The notes: a model not told the origin generated them from the sequence alone. A stretch of 18,486 nucleotides of DNA from Bacteroidales bacterium (GCA_016293535.1 JAEDEB010000042.1:1-18486); one strand, 5' to 3'. Positions 1 to 9,100 are shown, numbered from the stretch's first letter. Translations and numbers: made by a program.

Positions 1-300
1 GTGGCTGTAGTCTTTGCCGGCTTCTACTGGATAATACCGCACGTAAGTTCACCTCTCTGCTGGGGCGTGATGGGATATATGGTAATAATCGCTCTGATGT
101 GGTGGGCTGCACTGCTCCAGAAAGACTTGCTGTACATTGCGGGAGCCTGCTTCTTCGTCCTGTCCGATTTCATACTCGCCTGGAACATTTTCGTAGGCAA
201 GCTGCCTGCCTCAACGTACATGATAATGGTCCCTTACTTCCTGGCCGAATTGTTACTGTTCATACGCTCCGCCGGTATCAAGACTGCTGGCAATCACTGA
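1..300 (+). CDS. YhhN-family membrane protein (lysoplasmalogenase-like), 5'-truncated
   Basis: Only the C-terminal 99 residues lie in the window; the reading frame is open to base 1, so the GTG there is probably an internal codon rather than the start. The visible part is strongly hydrophobic, with about four membrane-spanning stretches. The segment GACFFVLSDFILAWN followed by a short polar turn and a tyrosine-containing last helix (YMIMVPYFLAELLLFI) matches the conserved C-terminal half of the YhhN/TMEM86 family, where an aspartate in the LSD motif is a proposed catalytic residue. Characterised members (human TMEM86B, some bacterial proteins) hydrolyse the vinyl-ether bond of lysoplasmalogens; whether this copy does so is an inference from the family. 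Full family proteins have roughly 210-240 residues, so about half is missing upstream of the window. It ends 22 bases before the methyltransferase gene. Confidence 0.8.
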   Translation: MAVVFAGFYWIIPHVSSPLCWGVMGYMVIIALMWWAALLQKDLLYIAGACFFVLSDFILAWNIFVGKLPASTYMIMVPYFLAELLLFIRSAGIKTAGNH

Positions 301-308
301 TAATTTCG

Positions 309-316
309 TATCTTCG
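309..316 (+). promoter_or_regulatory. Possible Bacteroidota -7 element before the methyltransferase gene
   Basis: The octamer TATCTTCG resembles the Bacteroidota -7 consensus TAnnTTTG with one mismatch. It lies only 6 bases before the ATG at 323, so transcription from it would give a leaderless or nearly leaderless mRNA. I see no convincing TTTG element at the matching upstream distance (about 19-21 bases before it), so the call is tentative. Confidence 0.3.
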
Positions 317-322
317 TGAAAT

Positions 323-1141
323 ATGGAAGTAAGGACGGAACTTATCAGTTCGGGGCAGAACCCGAAGATAAAAGGGCTCATCGCTCTCGAGGAAAAATCC
401 AAGGTACGGCAGGAAAAGGGCCTTTTTACCGTTGAAGGAAGAAGAGAGATAAGTCATTGTGCTGAAATGGGTTATGAAATCAGAGCAATATTCTATTGTC
501 CTGATATCCTCGGAATGGATGTCCGCATCGCTTTCAATGGTCAGGGATTCGCGAACACCAGATGGTTTGAAGTGACCCGCGAAGTTTACGCGAAGATTGC
601 ATACCGCAGCGGAACCGAAGGGGTGATTGCGGAGGTCCGCAGCCGGGACCATTCTCTCGGGTCCATACACCTGTCGGAGAATCCCCTCGTCGTGGTGCTC
701 GAAAGCGTCGAAAAGCCGGGGAACCTCGGCGCGGTGCTCAGGAGCGCCGACGCTGCGGGGGCCGACGCGGTAATAGTCTGCGACCCTCTCACCGACCTGT
801 ACAATCCCAACCTCATCCGCTCGAGCATAGGCGCCGTGTTTACGGTGCAGTGCGCCTCATGTACGTCGGAAGAGTGCATAGCCTGGCTCAAGAAAAACGG
901 AATACGCATCCTGACAGCCCAGCTTCAGGACTCGGAATGGTACTACGATACGGATATGAAGAGTGGAAGCGCCATAGTCATCGGGACGGAGTCGACAGGG
1001 CTCACGAACCGGTGGAGGGAAGCTGCCGACGCCCACATCAGGATACCTATGCTCGGACGGCTGGACAGCCTTAACGCATCCGTCAGCGCGGCAATACTCC
1101 TCTTCGAGGCTGTCCGCCAACGGAACGCCGGCAACAGCTGA
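323..1141 (+). CDS. TrmH/SpoU-family RNA 2'-O-methyltransferase (RlmB-like)
   Basis: A 272-residue protein of the SPOUT class, which transfers a methyl group from S-adenosylmethionine to a ribose 2'-OH in rRNA or tRNA. Residues 10-105 form the L30e-like substrate-binding domain (NPKIKGL near the start, FTVEGRREI at 35-43). The knotted catalytic domain follows: motif 1 is EKPGNLGAVLRSADAAGA at 130-147, with the conserved Asn134 and Arg140; motif 2 is IVIGTESTGL at 218-227; motif 3 is IPM...DSLNASVSAAI at 241-258. Length and domain order are normal for the family. The ATG at 323 gives the usual N-terminus and sits just after the YhhN gene. The actual target nucleotide cannot be told from sequence: RlmB (23S rRNA), TsnR-like and tRNA-specific members all share these motifs. 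Confidence 0.9.
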   Translation: MEVRTELISSGQNPKIKGLIALEEKSKVRQEKGLFTVEGRREISHCAEMGYEIRAIFYCPDILGMDVRIAFNGQGFANTRWFEVTREVYAKIAYRSGTEGVIAEVRSRDHSLGSIHLSENPLVVVLESVEKPGNLGAVLRSADAAGADAVIVCDPLTDLYNPNLIRSSIGAVFTVQCASCTSEECIAWLKKNGIRILTAQLQDSEWYYDTDMKSGSAIVIGTESTGLTNRWREAADAHIRIPMLGRLDSLNASVSAAILLFEAVRQRNAGNS

Positions 1142-1265
1142 CGGGCCGGACGAAGCGGAACGCCGAAACAAGGACGTGAAGGCACCGCAAGATGCCGGAG
1201 CGGACGCGAGGCGCAAAAGCCGAAATACAAGTAATCTGAAAGAAACAGAACTAATTAGTAATACT
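1142..1265. other. 124-base intergenic region before the mannosidase gene
   Basis: No gene is supported here. The GH92-GH125 frame stays open through bases 1176-1265 but the 30 extra codons look unlike a secretion signal and are rejected as coding. The end nearest the start codon is A-rich (roughly 1220-1265), as is common in front of Bacteroidota genes that lack a Shine-Dalgarno sequence. The decamer CGGAACGCCG occurs at 1121-1130 and again at 1156-1165. No clear TTTG / TAnnTTTG promoter pair or terminator hairpin was found. Confidence 0.5.
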
Positions 1266-4200
1266 ATGTACAGACCAACTACCCTGATCGGATGCACCCT
1301 GCTGGCGGCTACAGCACTTCTCGCCGCGGCGGCATGCACCAAAGAAATCCCGCAGCCTGTTGACTGCGTCAAAACATCAATCGGCAGCGGAGGACACGGC
1401 CACGTATTCATCGGCGCCAGCGTACCTTTCGGAATGGTCCAGCTCGGGCCTACCAGCATCCCGCAGGACTGGGACTGGTGCTCGGGATACCACGTCAGCG
1501 ACTCGACGGTTATCGGTTTCTCCCACACCCACCTCGAGGGCTGCGGCATAGGCGACCTCTTCGACGTAACGGTGATGCCGGTTACCGGAAAGAACCTCAT
1601 ATATGCACGTGGAAAGGTGGGAGAACCTGAATCTGGGCTTTGGTCCATGGCCGACAGGACGAAGGAAGTTTCAGTACCCGGCTACTACAGCGTTCCTCTC
1701 ACCCGCTACAATGTACTTGCCGAAATGACAGCCACCGCGAGGGTCGGTCTCCACAGGTACAGTTTCGAGGCCGGTGCTCAGGATGCCGCCCTGGTCTTCG
1801 ACCTCGTGAACGGAGGCTGCTGGGACAAGATGACCGAGGCTGAGATAAAGGTACTCGACGAGTGCACAATCGAAGGATTCCGCAGGTCGGAAGGATGGGC
1901 AAAGGACCAGAAAGTATGGTTCCACGCCGAATTCTCCAAGCCTTTTGACAGCGTGGAAACCCCTGAGGAGGGCTTCTGGCGTTTCAACTTCACCGACCCC
2001 GGCACCATACTCCTGAAAGTGGCCATTTCCCCGGAAAGCTGCGAAGGAGCCGCCTCCAATATGGTCGCTGAACTCGAAGGATGGGACTTCGAAGGCGTAC
2101 GCAAGGCCGCGCGCGAGCAGTGGAATGATGAACTCGGAAAGATCCGCATCGACACCCGGGACGCCGACACGAGGACCATCTTCTACACGGCCATGTACCA
2201 CAGCATGATTTCCCCTGCCCTTTTCAGCGACTACGGCAAGGACGACAGATACACGATATTCTCCCTCTGGGATACCTACCGCGCAGCCATGCCTCTTATG
2301 ACCATCATCCATCCCGACAGGGAGGCCGACTTCATAAACTCCTTCCTCGAGCAGTATGACCGTCAGGGCTATATCCCGGTTTGGCACCTCTGGGGCAATG
2401 AAACCGACTGCATGGTCGGTAATCCGGGCATATCCGTGACTGCCGACGCCATACTCAAGGGCTTCGGCGGATTCGACGCGGACAAGGCATACGAGGCCAT
2501 GAAGGCGAGCACGCAGCACCCTACAAGGGGTCAGGACATACGCAACCGTTACGGATTCATACCCGCAGACCTCTACAACCGCGGCCTCGCGAACGATATG
2601 GAATACGCAATTGCAGACTGGTCCATAGCCCAGGTCGCAAAGGCCCGCGGCGACAAGGAGGGATATGAACATTTCCTGAAAATGAGCCATTCATACAGGA
2701 ACTACTACGACCCTCAGACTGGTTTCCTCCGCGGACGCAAGACTGACGGTTCATTCACCGGGCCGTTCAATCCGTACTTCTCCAACCACTTCGAGAGCGA
2801 CTATGTCGAGGGTAATGCTTGGCAATATCTCTGGCTTGTTCCTCACGATCTCGACGGGCTCGTGGAGTGCTTCTCATCCGACTACAGGACCGGCAGAAAG
2901 ATTGCCATCTCCAAACTTGACGAACTCTTCACTGCAGAGGAGCAGATTGCCGGCGCGGAGGCATCCCCTGACATCTCCGGGCTCATCGGACAGTATGCAC
3001 ACGGCAATGAACCGAGCCACCACATCGCATACTTCTATTCTATGCTCGGCCAGCCATGGAAGACTGCGGACCTCGTGCGCAGAATCTGCAGCGAACTCTA
3101 CACAACCGACGCCGACGGCCTCTCCGGCAACGAGGATGCAGGTCAGATGTCAGCGTGGTACATACTCTCCGCCATGGGCATATACCAGGTCGAACCGGCA
3201 GGCGGCAGATTCTTCTTCGGCAGTCCTGTACTCGACAAGGCTGAAATCAGCCTTCCGGAAGGGAAGACATTCACCATCATTGCAAAGAACAACTCCGAAG
3301 AGAACAGGTACATTCAGTCAGTGCGCCTCAACGGACGGCCTTACACAAAGAACTGGATAAGCTATGGGGACATCATGGCAGGAGGCATACTCGAATTCGA
3401 GATGGGTGCCAAGCACTCTCTCTGGTACTGCTGCAACGAGCCGCAGGAATACATCTGCCAGAGACCGGCTCCCGAACACAGGCTCTTCAGCAACTCAAGC
3501 GTAGAAGCCACCATAGCCGAAGTCAGCTCCAAGCTCACCAACCCGCGCCTTGCCTGGATGTTCGCCAACTGCTTTCCCAACACGCTGGACACCACGGTAC
3601 ATTTCAGCGAGGATGACGGCGAGGGCAATCCTGACACCTTCGTTTACACCGGCGACATCCACGCGATGTGGCTTCGCGACTGCGGAGCCCAGGTATGGCC
3701 CTACCTTCGCCTTGCCAATGAGGATGCACAAGTGCGCCGCATGCTCGAGGGTACGATACGCCGTCAGCTCAAATGTATATGCATAGACCCGTATGCGAAC
3801 GCGTTCAATATGGGTCCGACCGGCGGCGAATGGCAGAGCGACAACACCGAAATGGACCCGAACGACCACGAGAGGAAATGGGAAATCGACTCCCACTGCT
3901 ACCCTATACGCCTTGCATACGGCTACTGGAAGAAGACGGGCGACACATCCGTTTTCGATGCGACCTGGCTCGAGGCTATGGGCAAGATACTCGGCGTACT
4001 CCGCGAGCAGCAGCGAAAGGACGGGCTCGGGAGCTACTATTTCACCCGCAACTGCGACCGCCAGTACGATATGAAATGCAACCACGGATACGGCAACCCG
4101 GTCAAGCCTTGCGGACTGATAGTTTCTGCATTCCGCCCATCCGACGATGCGACTGTGCTTGACTTCCTCGTTCCTTCCAACTTCTTTGCTGTGACCTCAC

Positions 4201-4793
4201 TCAGAAAGGCGGCTGAGATACTCGAGACCGTCAACGGGGAAAGCGCTATGGCAGAAGAGTGCCGCGCCCTCGCCCTTGAAGTGGAGAACGCACTGCAGGA
4301 ATATGCAATCGTGGACCATCCTGTATACGGAAAAATCTACGCCTACGAAGTCGATGGCTTCGGCAATCAGTATATGATGGACGACGCCAACGTGCCTTCC
4401 CTGCTGGCGATGGCCTACCTCGGCGACGTCCCGGCCGATGACCCTGTATACCGCAATACCCGCCGTTTCGTGCTCAGCGAAGACAACCCATACCGTTTCG
4501 GCGGCGCTGCAGGTTTCGGAATCGGAGGCCCGCACATAGGATACGATATGATTTGGCCTATGAGCATAATGATGCGCGCATTCACATCCGACGACGATGC
4601 CGAGATTCAGGAGTGCATAATGCAGCTGATGACCACCGATGCCGGCACCGGGTTCATGCACGAATCCTTCCACGTGGACGACCCTCTGGACTACACAAGG
4701 TCGTGGTTCGCCTGGCAGAATACCCTCTTCGGCGAACTCATACTCAAGCTCATCGACGACGGCAAGCTCGGGCTCCTGAATGAGATAATCTAA
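1266..4793 (+). CDS. GH92-GH125 fusion alpha-mannosidase lipoprotein
   Basis: A 1175-residue exported enzyme built from two alpha-mannosidase families. The ATG at 1266 is chosen over in-frame upstream codons because it opens directly into a lipoprotein signal: charged start, hydrophobic stretch 7-22 and lipobox AAAC with Cys24 as the acylation site. Residues about 32-715 are a full GH92 domain (calcium-dependent exo-alpha-mannosidase): GHGHVFIGASVPFGMVQLGP near the start, YVEGNAWQY with the expected general acid Glu515, GQYAHGNEPSHH around 576-587, and GNEDAGQMSAW at 621-631 with Asp624 a candidate for the base. Residues about 740-1170 are a full GH125 domain (metal-independent exo-alpha-1,6-mannosidase): YTGDIHAMWLRD, WEIDSHC with Asp875 and GFMHESF with Glu1133 as the likely acid and base. 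Together they would strip mannose from N-glycans or yeast mannan at the cell surface or in the periplasm. No susC/susD or regulator gene is adjacent; aroE follows after 25 bases. Confidence 0.92.
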   Translation: MYRPTTLIGCTLLAATALLAAAACTKEIPQPVDCVKTSIGSGGHGHVFIGASVPFGMVQLGPTSIPQDWDWCSGYHVSDSTVIGFSHTHLEGCGIGDLFDVTVMPVTGKNLIYARGKVGEPESGLWSMADRTKEVSVPGYYSVPLTRYNVLAEMTATARVGLHRYSFEAGAQDAALVFDLVNGGCWDKMTEAEIKVLDECTIEGFRRSEGWAKDQKVWFHAEFSKPFDSVETPEEGFWRFNFTDPGTILLKVAISPESCEGAASNMVAELEGWDFEGVRKAAREQWNDELGKIRIDTRDADTRTIFYTAMYHSMISPALFSDYGKDDRYTIFSLWDTYRAAMPLMTIIHPDREADFINSFLEQYDRQGYIPVWHLWGNETDCMVGNPGISVTADAILKGFGGFDADKAYEAMKASTQHPTRGQDIRNRYGFIPADLYNRGLANDMEYAIADWSIAQVAKARGDKEGYEHFLKMSHSYRNYYDPQTGFLRGRKTDGSFTGPFNPYFSNHFESDYVEGNAWQYLWLVPHDLDGLVECFSSDYRTGRKIAISKLDELFTAEEQIAGAEASPDISGLIGQYAHGNEPSHHIAYFYSMLGQPWKTADLVRRICSELYTTDADGLSGNEDAGQMSAWYILSAMGIYQVEPAGGRFFFGSPVLDKAEISLPEGKTFTIIAKNNSEENRYIQSVRLNGRPYTKNWISYGDIMAGGILEFEMGAKHSLWYCCNEPQEYICQRPAPEHRLFSNSSVEATIAEVSSKLTNPRLAWMFANCFPNTLDTTVHFSEDDGEGNPDTFVYTGDIHAMWLRDCGAQVWPYLRLANEDAQVRRMLEGTIRRQLKCICIDPYANAFNMGPTGGEWQSDNTEMDPNDHERKWEIDSHCYPIRLAYGYWKKTGDTSVFDATWLEAMGKILGVLREQQRKDGLGSYYFTRNCDRQYDMKCNHGYGNPVKPCGLIVSAFRPSDDATVLDFLVPSNFFAVTSLRKAAEILETVNGESAMAEECRALALEVENALQEYAIVDHPVYGKIYAYEVDGFGNQYMMDDANVPSLLAMAYLGDVPADDPVYRNTRRFVLSEDNPYRFGGAAGFGIGGPHIGYDMIWPMSIMMRAFTSDDDAEIQECIMQLMTTDAGTGFMHESFHVDDPLDYTRSWFAWQNTLFGELILKLIDDGKLGLLNEII

Positions 4794-4818
4794 GCTCGGG
4801 AATTTTAATTTATTGATT

Positions 4819-5553
4819 ATGAAGCGCTTCGGCCTTATAGGCAAGCCTATATCACATTCCGGAAGTCCGCGCCTTTTCCGGGCAGGCTATCACGGGAAAT
4901 ATGAATACGACCTCATAGAAGCCCCCGACTTCGAGACATCCTGGAAACTCTTCCTCGAGAAGTACGACGGAATCAATGTCACCGCTCCCTACAAGGAACT
5001 CGCCTACGCCAGGGCTGACATCGTGAGCGCGGAATGCGAAGCGATAGGTGCGACTAATCTGATAGTCAAGACTCCGGAAGGAATCAAGGCATACAACTCC
5101 GACTACTCCTCAATAGCGCTGATGCTGCTGGATGTCCTGAAGGAAAAAACTGTATCCACGGCCCTTGTCGTAGGATGCGGCGGAGCAGGCAAGGCGGCTG
5201 TCGTCGCGGCTATGGAAGTGGGACTCAAGACATCCATTGCCAACCGCAACGTGGCGAAGGCTGAAGAGTTCAGCGAACACCTTACAGGAATATTCGGGAA
5301 GAAACGCAAGCCTGCAGTGTATTCACTTGAAGATATGCCTGCTGCAGACATAGTGGTATACACCCTCCCGCTTGCCGTTCCCGGAACCGAGCGCTTCAAG
5401 GACAGTACAATCATAGAGGCAAACTACAGGGACCCCATACTGAATCACGAGTCCGGAAAAGTCTGGCTGTTGGGACAGGCGGTGAACGGATATGAACTGT
5501 TTACCGGAGAAAAGCCCGATGCTCAGGCAATGTCGGACGCACTTAAAGGATAA
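4819..5553 (+). CDS. aroE: Shikimate dehydrogenase (NADP-dependent)
   Basis: A 244-residue enzyme that reduces 3-dehydroshikimate to shikimate in the aromatic amino acid (chorismate) pathway. The start is the ATG at 4819, giving the family-typical N-terminus FGLIGKPISHSGSPRLF with the shikimate-binding SxS serines; the in-frame TTG six bases upstream is less likely. Visible active-site features are NVTAPYK with catalytic Lys59, Asn80, the YNSDY motif with catalytic Asp95 (the usual NTDG is changed to NSDY), the nucleotide-binding loop VGCGGAGKAA at 118-127, NRNVAKAEE at 142-150 for the NADP phosphate, and Gln220 in the C-terminal QAVNGYELFTG. It is about 30 residues shorter than E. coli AroE, as is common in Bacteroidota. 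It lies 4 bases before ssb, suggesting one transcript. Confidence 0.93.
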   Translation: MKRFGLIGKPISHSGSPRLFRAGYHGKYEYDLIEAPDFETSWKLFLEKYDGINVTAPYKELAYARADIVSAECEAIGATNLIVKTPEGIKAYNSDYSSIALMLLDVLKEKTVSTALVVGCGGAGKAAVVAAMEVGLKTSIANRNVAKAEEFSEHLTGIFGKKRKPAVYSLEDMPAADIVVYTLPLAVPGTERFKDSTIIEANYRDPILNHESGKVWLLGQAVNGYELFTGEKPDAQAMSDALKG

Positions 5554-5557
5554 CTAT

Positions 5558-6061
5558 ATGTCATTGAACAAAGCAATGCTAATCGGTAACGTCGGGAAAG
5601 ACCCGGAAATCCGTTATCTCGAACAGAACTCACCCAACTCCGCAAAGAAGGCAACATTCACTCTTGCGACAACAGAAAGATACCGTGACCGCAACGGAGA
5701 AACCCGTGAAAGGACCGAATGGCACAACATCGTTGCCTGGAGGAACAATGCAGACATCGTGGAAAGATTCGTACGCAAGGGCACGCAGCTCTACATCGAA
5801 GGAAAACTGCGCTCAAGTAGCTGGGACGGTCAGGACGGAGTAAAACATTATACCACAGAAATTTACGTCGATACCCTCCAGCTTCTGGGTCGCCGCGCTG
5901 ACAATCCGGGAGCCTATCAGGGCACTGCATCGGACATACAGTCGCCAGCCAGGCCTGCAGCTGCTCCGGGATATGCCCCATCGCCTTCCCGAGGACCCGC
6001 AGCCGGACAGAGCTCCGAGGCCATAGACATCGACATCCCCGGAGATGACCTTCCGTTCTGA
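5558..6061 (+). CDS. ssb: Single-stranded DNA-binding protein
   Basis: A 167-residue SSB. Residues 1-113 form the OB-fold that binds single-stranded DNA as a tetramer: NKAMLIGNVGKDPEIRY at the start, the aromatic-containing strand TEWHNIVAW, and RKGTQLYIEGKLRSSSW. Residues 114-158 are a flexible linker rich in Pro, Ala, Gly and Ser. The protein ends in the acidic tip DDLPF, which recruits replication and repair partners such as exonuclease I, RecO and PriA. The ATG at 5558 comes 4 bases after the aroE stop codon, so translation may be coupled. A strong terminator starts 24 bases after its stop codon, ending the plus-strand cluster. Confidence 0.96.
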   Translation: MSLNKAMLIGNVGKDPEIRYLEQNSPNSAKKATFTLATTERYRDRNGETRERTEWHNIVAWRNNADIVERFVRKGTQLYIEGKLRSSSWDGQDGVKHYTTEIYVDTLQLLGRRADNPGAYQGTASDIQSPARPAAAPGYAPSPSRGPAAGQSSEAIDIDIPGDDLPF

Positions 6062-6084
6062 GACCGGGATTCAATAATCTGAAA

Positions 6085-6131
6085 AAGAGACCGACCCTTG
6101 AGGGAGTTAAACCCCAAAAAGTCGGTCTCTT
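6085..6131. terminator. Bidirectional intrinsic terminator between ssb and rpoC
   Basis: The arms AAGAGACCGAC (6085-6095) and GTCGGTCTCTT (6121-6131) form a perfect 11-bp stem around a 25-base loop. On the plus strand it is followed by TCTATTTATT; on the minus strand by a run of T (complement of A at 6082-6086). It lies between the convergent ssb and rpoC stop codons and can end transcripts from both sides. The large loop contains smaller complementary stretches (GGG and CCCC) that could fold further. Confidence 0.85.
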
Positions 6132-6143
6132 CTATTTATTGAA

Positions 6144-6159
6144 CGGGATCAAGGTCCCG
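6144..6159 (-). other. Small hairpin just downstream of rpoC
   Basis: CGGGA (6144-6148) and TCCCG (6155-6159) form a 5-bp stem with a 6-base loop, 10 bases after the rpoC stop codon. No T-run follows on the minus strand, so it is probably not a terminator by itself; it could protect the mRNA 3' end or be chance. Confidence 0.3.
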
Positions 6160-6169
6160 AAGCGATGCA

Positions 6170-9100
6170 CTAAAGATCTTCGAGATTCTCCTTGACCTTC
6201 TCTGCCGGAGCTACAAGAATCTCCTGGAATGCCTTCTGGCCTGTTCCCGCAGGGATTGCGTGACCGCAGATCACATTCTCCTTCAGTCCCTCAAGGTAAT
6301 CTACACGACCGCGGATGGCAGCCTCGGAGAGAACCTTGGTAGTCTCCTGGAAGGATGCGGCCGACATGAAGCTGTTGGTCTTCAGCGCAGCCCTTGTGAT
6401 ACCCTGGAGAACCTGGGTGGCAGTGGCAGGCTTTGCCTCACGAACGGATACAGGCTTGAGTCCCTGACGCTCGAGCGATGAATTCTCGGAGCGAAGTTCC
6501 CTTGCAGTGATAATCTCACCTGCATAGTGCTTCTGGGAGTCACCTGCATCGGTTACGAAGAACTTGCCGTAGATATCGTCGTTGGCATCCATAAATGCCC
6601 ACTTGTCCACGAGTTCCTCCGGGAGGAAGTCAGTGTCACCAGGGTCGTTGATGAGAACCTTCCTCATCATCTGGCGTACGATAATCTCGAAGTGCTTGTC
6701 GTTGATCTTCACACCCTGGAGACGGTAAACCTCCTGAACCTCATTTACAATGTACTCCTGAACCTTGATAGGACCGAGTATGTTGAGGAGATCAGTAGGA
6801 GAAACCGCACCATCCGACAGACGCATTCCAGCCTTCACATAGTCATTCTCCTGAACGAGAATCTGCTTGGTGGTAGGAATGAAATAATGCTTCTCGGCAC
6901 CGCTGCGGTGGCGTACGATGACCTCCTGGTTACCTCTCTTGATCTTGCCCATTATAACCTCACCATTGATCTCTGAAACGATCGCAGGGTTGGAAGGATT
7001 ACGCGCCTCGAAGAGCTCGGTAACTCGAGGGAGACCTCCGGTAATATCGCTTGACTTGCCTATTGCGCGAGGAATCTTGATGATGATGTCGCCGACCTTC
7101 ACGTCGTCACCGTCATTGACCATCACATGCGCATTTACAGGAAGGTTGTAAGTCTTCTTCACATCCCCGTTCTCGTCGAGAATGGAGATGGCAGGAGTCT
7201 TGGTCCTGTCGGTAGAGGTGATGATGACCTTGTCACGGTTGAAGGTATATTCGTCGGCAGCCTCCTCACGGAAGGTGACTCCGTCGATCATGTTCTCGAA
7301 CCTTGCCTTACCGGCAACCTCGATGATGGTGATTGCATTGTAGGCATCCCACTCGCAGATGAGGTCGCCCTTTGTAACCTTGTCTCCGTCAGCTTTGTGG
7401 AGAACTGAGCCATAAGGAACATCATACTGCGAATAGGTGATTCCCGTATTCTCGTCAACGATGCGGAGCTCGGTGGTACGGCTGACAACAACCTTCTCGA
7501 CGCCGGCGTCGGAAACCCTGTCGATGGTCCTGAGCTCGGTAAATTCGAGCTTGCCATTGTACTTGGAAGTAATGCTGTTGTCCGCAGCCTCACCACCGGC
7601 AATACCGCCGGCATGGAAAGTACGGAGGGTCAGCTGAGTACCTGGCTCACCGATGGACTGCGCTGCGATAACGCCGACAACCTCTCCCTGCTCAACCATC
7701 CTGGTGGTAGCGAGATTACGTCCGTAGCACTTTGCGCAGACACCCTTGCGGGACTCGCAGGTAAGCACGGAACGTATCTCTACCTGCTCTATAGGAAGGC
7801 TCTCTATCAGGGCTGCGGTATCCTCGCGGATTTCCTCGCCGGCCGGGATGATAAGCTCGCCTGTGAGAGGGTTGAATATGTCGTGTACGGAAGTACGTCC
7901 GAGAATCCTTTCTCCGAGAGACTCCACAACCTCGTCCTTGCTCTTGATTGCCGTGGCGATAAGGCCCCTGAGAGTACCGCAATCCTCCTCGTTGATGATG
8001 ACATCGTGTGAAACGTCGACGAGACGGCGGGTAAGGTAACCTGCATCGGCAGTCTTGAGGGCTGTATCGGCAAGACCCTTGCGCGCTCCGTGGGTACCGA
8101 CGAAGTACTCGAGCACTGTCATTCCCTCCTTCAGGTTGGAGATGACAGGGTTCTCGATAATCTCAGCACCCTGACCGCCGGACTTCTGAGGCTTCGCCAT
8201 AAGTCCGCGCATACCGCAAAGCTGCTTGATCTGCTGCTTCGAACCGCGGGCACCGGAGTCAAGCATCATATAGACAGGGTTGAATCCCTGGTCTGCAGAT
8301 GAAATCTGGTCCTCGACTATGTCGGTAAGCTTGTTGTCTATGGATGTCCAAAGGTCGATGACCTTGTTGTAGCGCTCGTTGTTGGTGATGAAACCCTGCT
8401 CGAAGTTGAACCTGATATCCTCTACCTGCTTGTAACCGTCCTCAATCATCCTGGTCTTCTCGGCCGGGATGATGACGTCACCGAGGTTGAAGGAAAGTCC
8501 ACCGCGGAATGCCATCGTATAACCGAGATTCTTGATATCGTCGAGGAACTGGGCCGTACGTGAAACGGAAGTATCCTTGATAACGAGGGAAATCACCTTG
8601 CGGAGAGCCTTCTTGGAAAGGATTTCGTTCATATACGGAACCTCATCCGGCACGAGCTGGTTGACCATGATTCGGCCGGCGGTGGTAGCAACCATATGCG
8701 TGCCTGCCTCCGGATGGAGCTTGTCCTTAGGGAGACGGACATTGATCTCAGCATGGATGTCGATCGCCTTCTCGTTGAGGGCGATGATAACCTCCTGAGG
8801 TCCATAGAAACTCATGTGCTCACCCTTTGCACCCGGACGGATCTTGGTGATGTAGTACAGACCAAGGACCATATCCTGAGATGGCACCGTGATAGGCGCA
8901 CCGTTGGCAGGATTCAGGATGTTGTGGGAGCCGAGCATAAGAAGCTGGGCCTCGAGTATGGCAGCATTGCCGAGCGGAAGGTGCACAGCCATCTGGTCAC
9001 CGTCGAAGTCTGCATTGAACGCGGTGCAGGCAAGCGGATGGAGCTGGATAGCCTTACCCTCGATCATCTTAGGCTGGAAGGCCTGGATACCGAGACGGTG

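Noticed and set aside
1121..1165. Repeated decamer CGGAACGCCG around the end of the methyltransferase gene
   Set aside because: Two short GC-rich copies 35 bases apart; within chance for this composition and without a third copy or element boundary.
1176..1265. Upstream in-frame extension of the mannosidase gene
   Set aside because: The 30 additional residues are polar and would bury the lipoprotein signal peptide; the ATG at 1266 gives a clear signal and lipobox.
1671..2690. Long open frame of 339 codons on the minus strand inside the mannosidase gene
   Set aside because: It is antisense to the GH92 coding frame, shows no recognisable domain, and is explained by codon bias (few TTA, CTA and TCA codons on the coding strand).
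6527..8011. Open frames of 130-150 codons on the plus strand opposite rpoC
   Set aside because: Antisense shadows of RpoC with no own features, promoter or start context.
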